DNA of 64,000 nucleotides from Kitasatospora mediocidica KCTC 9733 (GTDB taxonomy: Bacteria > Actinomycetota > Actinomycetes > Streptomycetales > Streptomycetaceae): NCBI RefSeq assembly GCF_000744225.1, contig NZ_JQLN01000004.1:1-64000 (forward strand). Direction: 5' to 3'. The position numbers and the translations under genes are program-made. Of this stretch, positions 26,814-35,663 are shown in pieces. Position 1 is the stretch's first letter; each line of letters starts with the position of its first letter. Under the pieces are notes generated by a model. It was given only the letters and a program-made list of their open reading frames with translations. It had not been told where the DNA came from and did not search any database.

Positions 26814-27143
26814 ATGACTGATTTCCGGCCTTCCTTCGTACACCCTGACATCGATTCGGACTTGTCACCCGACACACCGTCCGCGCCGCCGTCCACGGTG
26901 GACCCGGAGCTCGCGGCGCTGCTGGTCGCAGCCGCCGACGCGTTGCCCGAATGGGCAGAGTTGGTGATACCGCAGGCCCGTCTCGACGCCGATCTGGCCC
27001 TGGACGAAACCGAGTTCGCCGTCCTGGACACGCTGCTGCGGGAGCGTTTCGGCGTCGACCTGGGCGCGCTGCGGGCGGGCCTTGACCTGGATGCGCTGGC
27101 CGCGCTGACCGTCGGCGACCTGGCGGAGCTGGTGCGCCGATGA
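26814..27143 (+). CDS. Carrier-protein-like domain lacking the pantetheine Ser
   Basis: This protein of about 109 residues has a disordered first third and a helical C-terminal domain (LVAAADALPEWAELVIPQAR, then LDETEFAVLDTLLRERFGVD, ending LTVGDLAELVRR). The pattern is that of an ACP, but the conserved D-S-x-x-x-x-E becomes DETEFAVLDT with no Ser. It starts after an AGGTGGAG site and overlaps the glycosyltransferase start (ATGA), suggesting it serves that enzyme as a partner. The ACP resemblance is inferred from pattern only. Confidence 0.6.
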   Translation: MTDFRPSFVHPDIDSDLSPDTPSAPPSTVDPELAALLVAAADALPEWAELVIPQARLDADLALDETEFAVLDTLLRERFGVDLGALRAGLDLDALAALTVGDLAELVRR

Positions 27144-28315
27144 GCCGCTTCCTGCTGGTGGTGCCCCCGCTGACCGGGCACGTCAACCCGGCGGCCGGGA
27201 TCGCGAAGGAGCTGGTCGCACGCGGCCACGAGGTGGCCTGGACCGGCACCGAGACGGTGTTGCAGCCGCTGCTGGGCCCGGACGCGCGGGTCTTCGGCAC
27301 CGGCACCCGGGCGTTCCGGGCGCTGGGCGGCCACGGTCTGGCCTCGCTGCGCTCGCTGTGGGAGGGCTTCATCGTCCCGTACGCGCGGTTCACCATGAAG
27401 CCGCTGGACACGGTGGTGCGGGAGTTCCGGCCCGATGCGCTGCTGGTGGACCAGCACACCCCGGCGGGCGCGCTGATCGCACAGCGGCACGGACTGCCGT
27501 GGGCGAGCCTGGCGCCGGGGGCGATGGAGCTGGGCCGCCCGTACCGGGCCCTGCCACGGGTCGAGGCCTGGATGACGGACCAGTTGGAACGGCTGTGGCA
27601 GCGGGCCGGGCTGCCCGCCGCCGAGTTCACCGACCCGCGCTTCTCGCCGCACCTGGTGCTGGCCACCACCGGCCGGGCGTTGCTGGGCGACCTGCCGGCG
27701 CTGCCGCAGTACGCCCTGGTGGGACCGGTGTTGACGCGGCGCCCGGCGGATCCCGCGTTCCCCTGGGAGCGGCTGGACCCCGGCCGGCGCACCGTCCTGG
27801 TCACCATGGGAACCATGTCGGACGCGGTCGGCGCGGACTTCCTGGACCGCACCGTCCAGGCCCTGGCCCGGGACGGCAAGGGCGTCCAGGCCGTGATCGC
27901 CGCTCAGCGCGGGGCACTTCCCGCCGACCTTCCGGACTCCGTGCTGGTGGTCGACAGGGCGCCGGTTCTGGAGCTGCTGTCGAAGGGCGCGCTGGACGCG
28001 GTCCTCTGCCATGGTGGGATGAACACCGTGGGCGAGTCGCTGGCGCACGGCGTCCCGCTGCTGATGGCGCCGATCCGCAACGACCAGCCCTTCGTGGCGC
28101 AGCGGGTCGCCGAAGCCGGGGCCGGCCTGCGGGTTCCGTTCTCCCGCGTCGGCCCCCAGGGCATCGCCGAGCGGCTTCGGCAGGTGCTCGACGAACCCTC
28201 CCACCGCAAGGCTGCGGAGCTGCTCGGGCGTCAACTGATGTCCGGCGGAGGGGCAGTGGCGGGCGCCGAGCGACTGGAGGCACTGGTCGCGGACTCGCCG
28301 ACATCATCCCGTTGA
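27140..28315 (+). CDS. GT1-family macrolide-type glycosyltransferase
   Basis: This 391-residue enzyme has the GT-B layout: N-terminal FLLVVPPLTGHVNPAAGIAK, and the C-terminal nucleotide-sugar motif ALDAVLCHGGMNTVGESLAH followed by GVPLL and RNDQPFVAQRV. This group transfers a sugar from NDP-sugar to a small-molecule acceptor, for tailoring or for self-resistance. No sugar-nucleotide biosynthesis genes are nearby, so a housekeeping donor is likely. It is coupled to the carrier-like gene. The dre-like site lies just past its stop. Confidence 0.92.
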   Translation: MSRFLLVVPPLTGHVNPAAGIAKELVARGHEVAWTGTETVLQPLLGPDARVFGTGTRAFRALGGHGLASLRSLWEGFIVPYARFTMKPLDTVVREFRPDALLVDQHTPAGALIAQRHGLPWASLAPGAMELGRPYRALPRVEAWMTDQLERLWQRAGLPAAEFTDPRFSPHLVLATTGRALLGDLPALPQYALVGPVLTRRPADPAFPWERLDPGRRTVLVTMGTMSDAVGADFLDRTVQALARDGKGVQAVIAAQRGALPADLPDSVLVVDRAPVLELLSKGALDAVLCHGGMNTVGESLAHGVPLLMAPIRNDQPFVAQRVAEAGAGLRVPFSRVGPQGIAERLRQVLDEPSHRKAAELLGRQLMSGGGAVAGAERLEALVADSPTSSR

Positions 28316-28317
28316 AT

Positions 28318-28329
28318 TGGTCTAGGCCA
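28318..28329. promoter_or_regulatory. DasR-like operator (dre), copy 2
   Basis: TGGTCTAGGCCA matches the dre core at 11 of 12 positions. It lies 3 bases after the glycosyltransferase stop and 88 bases before the exporter ATPase gene, immediately downstream of a TTGAAT hexamer that could be a -35 box. Confidence 0.5.
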
Positions 28330-28417
28330 TTGCTCTTCGGGTACCCAGCATCTACTGTGAAGCCGAAGCACCGGTTCCCAGGAGCCCCCGCACCCCATCC
28401 CAGCACGGGAGTTCTGG

Positions 28418-29374
28418 TTGATCGAGACCAAGGGACTTCGTAAGTCCTATCCGTCCGGAAGACGCGGCCAAACCGTTGTCGATGCCGTCCGCGGTATCGA
28501 TCTGGACGTCCGAGCAGGTGAGATCTTCGGATTCCTCGGCCCCAACGGCGCCGGGAAGACGACCACACTGCGCATGCTCGCCACGCTCATTCGCCCGGAC
28601 GGCGGCGAAGCCCTGATCGCCGGCGCCGACCTGCTGGCCGACCCGGCCGAGGTCCGTCGGCGGATCGGTTACGTCGCCCAGGGCGGCGGCACCACCGACG
28701 TGGTCACCGCCCGCGAGGAACTGGTCTTGCAGGCCCGGATGTACGGCACCGGCAAAGCCGAAGCCCAGCAACGGACCGAAGACGCCCTCAAGGCCTTCGA
28801 CCTCACCGAGTTCGCCGACCGTCCCTGCAGCACCTACTCCGGCGGCCAGCGCCGCCGGGTGGACATCGCCCTCGGGGTGATCCACGCCCCGCAGGTGCTG
28901 TTCCTGGACGAGCCGACGGTGGGCCTCGACCCGGCCAGCCGCGGCCAGGTGTGGGCCGAGATCAAGCGGTTGCGCACCGAGGGCATGACGGTGGTGGTGA
29001 CCACCCACTACCTGGAGGAGGCCGACGCGCTCTGCGACCGGGTCGCGATCGTCGACCACGGCCAAGTCGTCGCCGAGGGCACGTCCGAGGCACTCAAGCG
29101 CGAGATCTCCGGCGACGTCGTCCTGCTCGGCATCGCCGCCGGCGAGAGCGGGCCCGCAGCTGACGCGCTGCGCGACCAGCCCTACCTGGACCGGCTGGAG
29201 CTGCAGGGCGAGGACGGCCTACGGCTCTACCTGCAGGACGGCGCCGCGGCCATTCCGCAGCTGCTGCGCGTCCTCGACGGGGCGGGCGTCGTCCCCAGGA
29301 CCGTGCAGCTTCAACGGCCGAGCCTGGACGACGTGTTCCTGGCCCGTACCGGCCGCTCCATCGACCAGTCCTGA
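28418..29374 (+). CDS. DrrA-type ABC exporter ATPase
   Basis: This 318-residue protein starts at TTG and has Walker A GPNGAGKTTTLRML, signature TYSGGQRRRVDIALG, Walker B VLFLDEPTVGLDPASRGQV, the switch VVTTHYLEEADALCDRV, and the C-terminal accessory domain ending SLDDVFLARTGRS. These are hallmarks of the daunorubicin-resistance DrrA family. With the next gene it forms an exporter, presumably for the cluster product. Confidence 0.94.
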   Translation: MIETKGLRKSYPSGRRGQTVVDAVRGIDLDVRAGEIFGFLGPNGAGKTTTLRMLATLIRPDGGEALIAGADLLADPAEVRRRIGYVAQGGGTTDVVTAREELVLQARMYGTGKAEAQQRTEDALKAFDLTEFADRPCSTYSGGQRRRVDIALGVIHAPQVLFLDEPTVGLDPASRGQVWAEIKRLRTEGMTVVVTTHYLEEADALCDRVAIVDHGQVVAEGTSEALKREISGDVVLLGIAAGESGPAADALRDQPYLDRLELQGEDGLRLYLQDGAAAIPQLLRVLDGAGVVPRTVQLQRPSLDDVFLARTGRSIDQS

Positions 29375-29394
29375 CAATCCCTGGGGTCCCTTCC

Positions 29395-30159
29395 GTGAAG
29401 CTCGCCCGTGACACCTGGCTGGTCTTCCAGCGGCAGCTGCTGCTGATGTGGCGTACACCGATCTGGATCGCCGTCGGGGTGATCCAGCCGATCTTCTACC
29501 TGCTGCTGTTCGCTCCGCTGCTCAAGAAGGTCCTCGAACCCATGGGTGCCACCACCTATGCCGCGGCCTACCAGATCTACGTCCCAGGCCTGTTGGCGGT
29601 GCTCTGCATCTTCGGCGGGCTGTACACCGGATTCAGTCTGCTCGGCGAGTTGAAGGCCGGCGTCATCGAGCGCTCCCGGGTGACCCCGGTCAGCCGGCTC
29701 GCCCTGCTGCTGGGGCGGGCGCTGCGCGAAGTGGTGGCGCTGCTCGTGCAGGCGGTGCTCATCACGCTGATCGCGCTGCCGTTCGGCCTGCGTGTGGACC
29801 CGCTGAACCTGTTGCTGGCCTACCTGTTGCTCGGGCTGCTGGCGCTGATGACCTCGGCCATCTCGTACGGCATCGCCCTGGTCCTGCCCAACGACTCCGC
29901 GATGGCGCCGGTGGTGAACACCCTCGCCCAGCCGATCGCCCTGCTCTCCGGGGTGCTGCTGCCGCTGGCGCTCGCGCCGATGTGGCTGCAGACGATGGCC
30001 AAGTGGAACCCCTTCTACTGGGCGGTGGAGGGCATGCGGGCGCTGTTCTCCGGCAACATCGGCGACAGCGTGGTCTGGCAGGGGCTGCTGATCGTCGTGG
30101 TGATGACGACCGGGGCGGTCTACTGGTCGGCCCGGCTGTTCTCGACCCGGATCCGGTAG
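29395..30159 (+). CDS. DrrB-type ABC exporter permease
   Basis: This 254-residue six-helix ABC-2 permease begins DTWLVFQRQLLLMWRTPIWI. The motif LGELKAGVIERSRVTPVSRL matches the DrrB family loop, and ALALAPMWLQTMAKWNPFYW the late conserved helix. It starts 20 bases after the ATPase gene and is followed by a 20-bp-stem terminator, so it closes that transcription unit. Confidence 0.93.
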   Translation: MKLARDTWLVFQRQLLLMWRTPIWIAVGVIQPIFYLLLFAPLLKKVLEPMGATTYAAAYQIYVPGLLAVLCIFGGLYTGFSLLGELKAGVIERSRVTPVSRLALLLGRALREVVALLVQAVLITLIALPFGLRVDPLNLLLAYLLLGLLALMTSAISYGIALVLPNDSAMAPVVNTLAQPIALLSGVLLPLALAPMWLQTMAKWNPFYWAVEGMRALFSGNIGDSVVWQGLLIVVVMTTGAVYWSARLFSTRIR

Positions 30160-30176
30160 CGGCGTCCGGTCAAGGA

Positions 30177-30220
30177 CGAAGGGGGAGGGGCCGGGTTCGC
30201 ACCCGGCCCCTCCCCCTTCG
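30177..30220. terminator. Bidirectional terminator with a perfect 20-bp stem
   Basis: Arms 30177-30196 and 30201-30220 pair perfectly around a TCGC tetraloop. It lies between the convergent exporter and aminotransferase genes. The G-rich arm is followed on the other side by the C/T-rich complement, so it can act in both directions. Confidence 0.9.
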
Positions 30221-30230
30221 TTCGCTGCGC

Positions 30231-31574
30231 TCAGCCTGTCGCCTCGCGGGCTGCGGACTCCCGGACGAAGTCGGCCAGCCGGGCCACCCCCACCTCGATC
30301 TGCCGCTCGTTCAGGGCGCTGATGGAGAGCCGCAGGCGGCGCTCACCGCCGCCCGCCGGGTAGAACGGGGCCATCGGGGTCCACAGCACTCCGTGATCGC
30401 GCGCGCAGCGTTCCATGGCGCTCTCGTCGGCGGTGAACGGCACGTCCAGGACGGCGAAGAAGCCACCCTCGGGCTCGTTCCAGGACAGGCCCAGCCCGGC
30501 CCGCTCGGCCGCCGGAAACTTCCGCTCCAACTCCCGTAGCAGCACGGTGAGGTTGGCAGCGTAGTAGGCGCTCGCGGGAGCGTTGGCGGCCCGCAGCCGG
30601 CAGTCGTGGCGCAGCAGCATGCCGCCGATCACGGCCTGGCTGAGCGCCGGGGTGTTGACCGTCGTCATGCTCTTCAGCTTGGCCAGTTCGTCGGCGAGCA
30701 GGCCGGTCCTGCCGTCCGGTGCGACAACCTCCTGGTCGGCGACGACATAGCCGAGCCGGGCGCCGGGGAAGCAGGTCTTGGCGAAGGAGCCGAGGTAGAC
30801 CACCTGGCGGCGGCGGTCCAGGGCCTTCAGGGTGGGCCGCTCCCCGGGCTCCCGGGCGAAGAAGCCGTACGGGTTGTCCTCGATCACCAGCAACCCCTGT
30901 TCGGCCGCCGCCTCCAGCAGTGCGGCCCGGGCCTCCAGCGGCATGCTGGTTCCGGACGGGTTGGCGAAGTCGGGGACCACGTAGAGCGCCCGCGGGCGGC
31001 GGCCGGAGGCCCGTACGGCGCGGGCCGCCTCGTGCACGGCCCGCGGGTCCGGGCCGCCCTCGGGGCCTTCGGGGACCGGGACCGTCGCCAGGTCGAGCAG
31101 CCGGGCGGCGCCGGTGACGCCGACGTAGCAGGGCGAGCTGACCAGCAGGACGTCCTCGGGCGTGGCGCAGAGGGCGCGCAGCACCAGCAGCATGCCCTCC
31201 TGGGCGCCGACGGTGAGCACCAGCGCCTCGGGGGCCACGTCCAGGCCCTCGTCGTTGGCGAGGGTGCGGGCGACCAGGTCCGCGATGATGCCCTTGGTCG
31301 GCCCGTACTGGAACAGCGCGGTGCGCACCGCGCTGCGGCTCAGACCGCGATCGGCGAGGTGGGCGAGGTAGCTGTCCAGGTACTCGTGGACGCTCTCTGG
31401 CTCGAAGAAGCCCTCGTGCGGGCGGCCGGGGGCGAAGGAGAGTGCGTCCGGATAGCGCTCGGTGACCTCGTTGAGGAAGGTCATCGCGTCCAGCAGCGGG
31501 TCGGCGAGGCTGGCGTGCAGCTCGCCCAGCGGCAGCGGGGCGATCGGCGGACCGGCCGGCGTCTCGGCGCTCAC
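30231..31574 (-). CDS. hpgT: HpgT-type aminotransferase (4-hydroxyphenylglycine transaminase)
   Basis: This 447-residue fold-type I PLP enzyme has the PLP Lys in VVYLGSFAKTCFPGARLGYV and the VPDFANPSGTSMPLEARAAL and IEDNPYGFF motifs. The N-terminal MTFLNEVTERYPDALSFAPG and GFFEPESVHEYLDSYLAHL closely follow the HpgT/PglE family, which aminates (4-hydroxy)phenylglyoxylate to (hydroxy)phenylglycine. GTG 31574 overlaps the esterase stop. With hmo and hmaS in the same cluster the assignment is strong. Confidence 0.88.
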   Translation of the reverse strand: MSAETPAGPPIAPLPLGELHASLADPLLDAMTFLNEVTERYPDALSFAPGRPHEGFFEPESVHEYLDSYLAHLADRGLSRSAVRTALFQYGPTKGIIADLVARTLANDEGLDVAPEALVLTVGAQEGMLLVLRALCATPEDVLLVSSPCYVGVTGAARLLDLATVPVPEGPEGGPDPRAVHEAARAVRASGRRPRALYVVPDFANPSGTSMPLEARAALLEAAAEQGLLVIEDNPYGFFAREPGERPTLKALDRRRQVVYLGSFAKTCFPGARLGYVVADQEVVAPDGRTGLLADELAKLKSMTTVNTPALSQAVIGGMLLRHDCRLRAANAPASAYYAANLTVLLRELERKFPAAERAGLGLSWNEPEGGFFAVLDVPFTADESAMERCARDHGVLWTPMAPFYPAGGGERRLRLSISALNERQIEVGVARLADFVRESAAREATG

Positions 31575-32515
31575 AGCAGGCCCTCCCGCAGCCGCTCGGC
31601 GGCGTACCGCTGGGCGTCGCGGCCGTCGTCCAGGACGCCGGCCATGGCGAAGAAGCCGTGCGGCATGCCCGCGTAGCGGCGGGCCTGAACCGGCACGCCG
31701 GCGGCCCGCAACGCCTCGGCGTAGAGCTCCCCCTCGTCGCGCAGCGGGTCGTACTCGGCGGTGATCACGGTGGCCGGCGGCAGCCCGGCCAGCGAGGGGG
31801 CGCGCAGCGGCGAGGCCAGCGGGTCGGCGCCGTCGGCCGGGTCGGCCAGGTAGTGGTCCCAGTACCAGGCGACCGAGCGGCGGTTGAACAGCAGCGGGTC
31901 GTCGTGCTCGCGGACGGACGGGGTGTCCGCGCCGTGGTCGGTGTTGGGGTAGACGAGCAGTTGGTGGCGCAGCGCGGGGCCGCCTCGCTCGCGGGCGATC
32001 AGGGTGAGCGCGGCGGCCAGGTTGCCGCCGGCGCTGTCGCCGCCCACGGCCAGCCGCCCGGGGTCGATGCCCAGGTCGGCGGCGTGCTCGGCGGTCCACT
32101 CGGCGGCGGCGGCGACATCGTGGACGGCGGCCGGAAAGGGGTGCTCCGGGGCGAGTCGGTAGCCGACCGAGACGGTGACGCAGCCGACGGCGTTGGTGAG
32201 CCGGCGGCAGATCGCGTCGCCGGTGTCGAGGGAGCCGAGGGTCCAGCCGCCGCCGAAGAGGTAGAGCAGGGCGGGCAGCGGACCGTCCGGGACGGCGTCG
32301 GCGGCCGGGCGGTAGACCCGCAGGGTCAGCGGTCCGCCGGGGCCTGGGACGGTGAACTCCTCGACCGCGCCCAGCGGTTCCGGGTTCCCGGCCGAGGCCT
32401 GGATGTCGGCGAGGTCGGCGGCACGCGCCTCGGCGGTGGTGAGGGAGTAGAGCGGAGGCGTACCGGCCGCGGAGCGCTGCCGGCGCAGGGCCTCGGCCTG
32501 GGGGTGCAGTGGCAA
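31571..32515 (-). CDS. HSL-family alpha/beta-hydrolase (esterase)
   Basis: This 314-residue enzyme has the oxyanion-hole motif LLYLFGGGWTLGSLDTGD (HGGG replaced by FGGG), nucleophile RLAVGGDSAGGNLAAAL, acid TAEYDPLRDEGELYAEAL and catalytic His GMPHGFFAM. The family hydrolyses short acyl esters; here it may release carrier- or CoA-bound intermediates or trim the product. It is coupled to the aminotransferase gene, so a linked step in amino-acid formation is possible. Confidence 0.9.
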   Translation of the reverse strand: MPLHPQAEALRRQRSAAGTPPLYSLTTAEARAADLADIQASAGNPEPLGAVEEFTVPGPGGPLTLRVYRPAADAVPDGPLPALLYLFGGGWTLGSLDTGDAICRRLTNAVGCVTVSVGYRLAPEHPFPAAVHDVAAAAEWTAEHAADLGIDPGRLAVGGDSAGGNLAAALTLIARERGGPALRHQLLVYPNTDHGADTPSVREHDDPLLFNRRSVAWYWDHYLADPADGADPLASPLRAPSLAGLPPATVITAEYDPLRDEGELYAEALRAAGVPVQARRYAGMPHGFFAMAGVLDDGRDAQRYAAERLREGLL

Positions 32516-32546
32516 GGGATGTCCTGGATTGGTCGGCGGCCGACGG

Positions 32547-33686
32547 TCAGTGGCGGCGGCGGTCGGGGGCTGAGGTGGCGGTGGCAGGAGCGGCAGGTCC
32601 GAAGCCGGTCGGCCGGGCCACCGCGGTGTGGTCGAGATCGGCCAGCCGTGGCCGGCCCAGCAGGGCCATCGTGTCGTCGAGTTCGGCCTGCAGGAGACCG
32701 AGGACCCGGGCGACGCCGTCCTCGCCGTCGGCGGCCAGGCCCCACAGGACCGGGCGGCCGATCAGGACGGCCCGGGCGCCGAGGGCGATCGCGAGGGCAA
32801 CATCCGTGCCCGTCCGGACACCGCCGTCGAGCAGAACGGGCAGATTCGGCCCTGCCGCGGCGACCACTTCGGGCAGAGCCGCGAGGGTCGCCAGGGCACC
32901 GTCGAGTTGGCGGCCGCCGTGGTTGGAGACCACGACCGCGTCGACGCCGTGCTCGGCGGCCAGCCGGGCGTCCTCGGCGGTCAGGATCCCCTTGAGGACG
33001 ATCGGCAGCTTGCTGCGCTCGCGCAGCCAGGACAGATCCGCCCAGGTCAGGGTGGGGTCGAACTGCTCCCTGGCATGGTCGGCGATGCCCGAACTCCCCT
33101 CGCCGGCCCGGTGGCTGGCGGCCATCAGGGCCTGGTCGAGGTTGACGGCGCGGATGTGCGCGGGGACGGCGAAGCCGTTGCGGGCGTCGCGCAGCCGCCG
33201 GCCGATCCGGGGGGCGTCCACGGTCAGCACCAGGGCGCGGAAGCCGGCTGCCTCGGCCCGCTCCAGCAGGGCGGCCAGCGCGTCGCGGCGGCGCAGCCAG
33301 TACAGCTGGAGCCAGAGCGGGCCGGTGGCGGCCTCGGCGATGGACTCCAGGGTACGGCTGGCGAAGATTCCGGCGACCAGGAGCGCCCCCTCGCGGCCGG
33401 CCGCACGGGCGGTGGCGACCTCGCCCTCGGGGTGGAACAGCTGGTGGTAGGCCATCGGGGCGACGCCGATCGGGGTCCGCAGCCGGCTGCCGAGCAGGGT
33501 GAGGCCCTGGTCGGTGCCGGAGACGTCGACGAGCGTGCGCGGGCGCAGCCGGCAGTGGTCGAACTGGGCCCGGTTGGCGGCGAGGGTCCGTTCGGCGCCG
33601 CTGCCCCCCTGGACGAAGTCCCAGATTTCGGCGGGGAGTCGGGCGCGGGCCGCGCGTTCGACGTCCGCCAGTTCGAGTGGTCCCAC
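32547..33686 (-). CDS. hmo: FMN-dependent alpha-hydroxyacid oxidase, 4-hydroxymandelate oxidase type
   Basis: This 379-residue member of the (S)-hydroxyacid oxidase family has TPIGVAPMAYHQLFHPEGEV, LQLYWLRRRD, LTVDAPRIGRRLRDARNGFA, the FMN Lys LPIVLKGILTAEDA, the catalytic His-Arg SNHGGRQLDG and the VLLDGGVRTGTDV loop. In 4-hydroxyphenylglycine pathways this enzyme (Hmo) oxidises 4-hydroxymandelate to 4-hydroxyphenylglyoxylate. It heads the minus-strand hmo-esterase-hpgT unit, divergent from the large plus-strand operon. Confidence 0.88.
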   Translation of the reverse strand: MGPLELADVERAARARLPAEIWDFVQGGSGAERTLAANRAQFDHCRLRPRTLVDVSGTDQGLTLLGSRLRTPIGVAPMAYHQLFHPEGEVATARAAGREGALLVAGIFASRTLESIAEAATGPLWLQLYWLRRRDALAALLERAEAAGFRALVLTVDAPRIGRRLRDARNGFAVPAHIRAVNLDQALMAASHRAGEGSSGIADHAREQFDPTLTWADLSWLRERSKLPIVLKGILTAEDARLAAEHGVDAVVVSNHGGRQLDGALATLAALPEVVAAAGPNLPVLLDGGVRTGTDVALAIALGARAVLIGRPVLWGLAADGEDGVARVLGLLQAELDDTMALLGRPRLADLDHTAVARPTGFGPAAPATATSAPDRRRH

Positions 33687-33755
33687 GGGCTGCCTTTCCA
33701 GCAGGCCTCGCTCGGGCCGGCTCCGACTCAGCAGCGTAGGAGGCCGATCACCGAT

Positions 33756-33767
33756 TGGTATAGACCT
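33756..33767. promoter_or_regulatory. DasR-like operator (dre), copy 3
   Basis: TGGTATAGACCT matches the dre core at 10 of 12 positions. It lies in the 143-base divergent gap between hmo and the long plus-strand operon, and so could control both. Its flank (TTGCTTTCG) resembles that of copy 2 (TTGCTCTTCG). Confidence 0.45.
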
Positions 33768-33829
33768 TGCTTTCGCTCGATCGTCTGTGCAATCGTCAGG
33801 AATAGAACCAACCCCGCTGATTGTGACCG

Positions 33830-35335
33830 ATGTCCATACAACCTCCCCTTCGTGGAGTGGCGTTGACCGGCTCTTCCTCCCCTCCTCCCCGGCCGGCCGG
33901 GGCCTCGCAAGCCAAGGCCCCGCACGACTGGGTGGATCACATCCTCCTGGCCGGCCCCGATGACGAGGAGTGCCTGCGCCTCGGTACTCCCGTGAACCGC
34001 GCCACCCTGCGCGCCCTCGTCGCCGAGCAGGCCGAACGGCTCACCGCCGCCGGCCTGTCGAGCGGCGGCACGGCCGCGCTGCGGCTGGCGCCCTCGCTCG
34101 GCTACACCGCCGCGCTGCTCGCCTGCTGGCGGCTGGGCGCGCAGGCCGTCCTGCTGGACCACCGGCTCACCGACCACGAGGTCGCGCTCGCCGTCGAACG
34201 GCTGGCGCCCCAGGTCCTGGTGGAGTCGGCGCACCGCCCTGCGGCGAAGCTGCGCGGCTTCGCCGAGACCGACCCCGTGCCGGTGGCGCTGCCGGGCGGC
34301 CGACCGGCTGCGACCGGCCACGCCCTGGTGCAGCTGAGTTCGGGGTCGACCGGTCCGGCCAAGGTGATCGCCCGCACGGCCGACGACCTGCTGCGCGAGC
34401 TCGACTGCTACCGGCGCCTGGAGCTGTTCCCCAAGGCCGGGGAACGGGTCGTCCTGCTCTCCTCGGTCGTCCATGTCCTGGGCCTGGTCGGCGGGTTGCT
34501 CAACAGCCTGCACGCCAGGGCACCACTGACCGTCCCCGAGCGGATGACGACGGCGGGCATCCTGGCCACGATCGCCGAGGACGACCGGCCGACCACCGTG
34601 ATCGGGGTCCCGTTCCACGCCGAGCTGCTGGCCGGTGCGACCGCTCCCCCGCCGCTGCCGCAGCTGCGCCGGATGATCGTCGCCGGCGAGCTGGTCCGCC
34701 CGGGACTGCCCGCCGCCTTCACCGCCCGGTACGGTGTGCCGCTGGGCACCATGTACGGCATGACCGAACTCGGGGTCATCGCCACCGACCTCGACGGCAG
34801 CCTCCACCCCTGGGCCGAACCGGTCCACGGCATGGACCTGCGCGAGGACGGCGGCGAACTGCACATCGCCATGGCCGCCTCCCCCTACCCCGGCCTGCGC
34901 GACCCCACCCGCTGGTCGGACGGCCGGCTGCACACCAGGGACGCCGCCCGGATCGACCCGGAGACCCGCCGGGTCACCGTGCTCGGCCGGCGCGACTCCC
35001 AGGTCTCCATCGGCGGCCTCAAGGTCGACCTCACCGAAGTCGAGCAGACCCTCGCCGCCCTGCCGCAGGTCCGCGAGGCCGTAGTGGTCTTCGTGGACGG
35101 CGCCATCGAGGCGTACCTCGCCACCGAGCACGCCGCCGACGCCGACCCCGCTGCCGTCCACGACACCGTGCACGACGCCCTGACCCGCGAACTGGCCTCC
35201 TACAAGCGGCCGCGGCAGCTCTCGTTCCTCCCCGCACTGCCCCGCACCGCCACCGGCAAGCTCGTGCGCGACACCACCGCCCTGCGCGCCGCCGCGGCAC
35301 CCGCCACCGACGCGGTCGCCGCGCCCGCGCTCTGA
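33830..35335 (+). CDS. Adenylate-forming acyl/aminoacyl ligase 1
   Basis: This protein of about 500 residues is an ANL-family enzyme: P-loop ALVQLSSGSTGPAKVIARTA, GTMYGMTELG, GRLHTRDAARI, hinge TVLGRRDSQVSIGGLKVDLT and the C-terminal catalytic Lys in PRTATGKLVRD. The size fits a stand-alone AMP ligase that loads an acyl or aminoacyl group on a carrier protein or CoA. The next two genes are carrier proteins. It is the first gene of the plus-strand operon. The true start may be slightly downstream, as the ribosome site of the ATG is weak. Confidence 0.88.
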   Translation: MSIQPPLRGVALTGSSSPPPRPAGASQAKAPHDWVDHILLAGPDDEECLRLGTPVNRATLRALVAEQAERLTAAGLSSGGTAALRLAPSLGYTAALLACWRLGAQAVLLDHRLTDHEVALAVERLAPQVLVESAHRPAAKLRGFAETDPVPVALPGGRPAATGHALVQLSSGSTGPAKVIARTADDLLRELDCYRRLELFPKAGERVVLLSSVVHVLGLVGGLLNSLHARAPLTVPERMTTAGILATIAEDDRPTTVIGVPFHAELLAGATAPPPLPQLRRMIVAGELVRPGLPAAFTARYGVPLGTMYGMTELGVIATDLDGSLHPWAEPVHGMDLREDGGELHIAMAASPYPGLRDPTRWSDGRLHTRDAARIDPETRRVTVLGRRDSQVSIGGLKVDLTEVEQTLAALPQVREAVVVFVDGAIEAYLATEHAADADPAAVHDTVHDALTRELASYKRPRQLSFLPALPRTATGKLVRDTTALRAAAAPATDAVAAPAL

Positions 35336-35387
35336 CCCACCGCACGCACCACCGCACCGGTCCCGATCCAGCACGAGGAGTACCACC

Positions 35388-35663
35388 ATGCAGGAGCGCA
35401 TCCACGAGTTCGTCCTCGCCGCACTCACCGAGATGCAGTACGACGTCTCCGAGGTCACCGGCGAGACCGACCTCGGCCCGGCCGGGCTCGACCTCGAGTC
35501 GCTGGCCCTCGCCGACCTGTCGGTGCAGATCGAGGACGCGTTCGGCGTCACGTTCGACCTCGACGAGATGGAGACCACCGCGCTGATGACCCTCGACCAG
35601 TTCACCGCCGACGTGGCCCGACGGGTCGCCGCCGCCCAGGCCGTCTCCGGCAGCCCCGCGTGA
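35388..35663 (+). CDS. Acyl carrier protein 2
   Basis: This 91-residue ACP has its pantetheine Ser in AGLDLESLALADLSVQIEDA and a normal helix II/III pattern ending LDQFTADVARRVA. Start and ribosome site (CACGAGGAG) are clear. Its stop overlaps the start of the next carrier protein (GTGA). Placement right after a ligase suggests ligase-loaded substrate. Confidence 0.88.
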   Translation: MQERIHEFVLAALTEMQYDVSEVTGETDLGPAGLDLESLALADLSVQIEDAFGVTFDLDEMETTALMTLDQFTADVARRVAAAQAVSGSPA

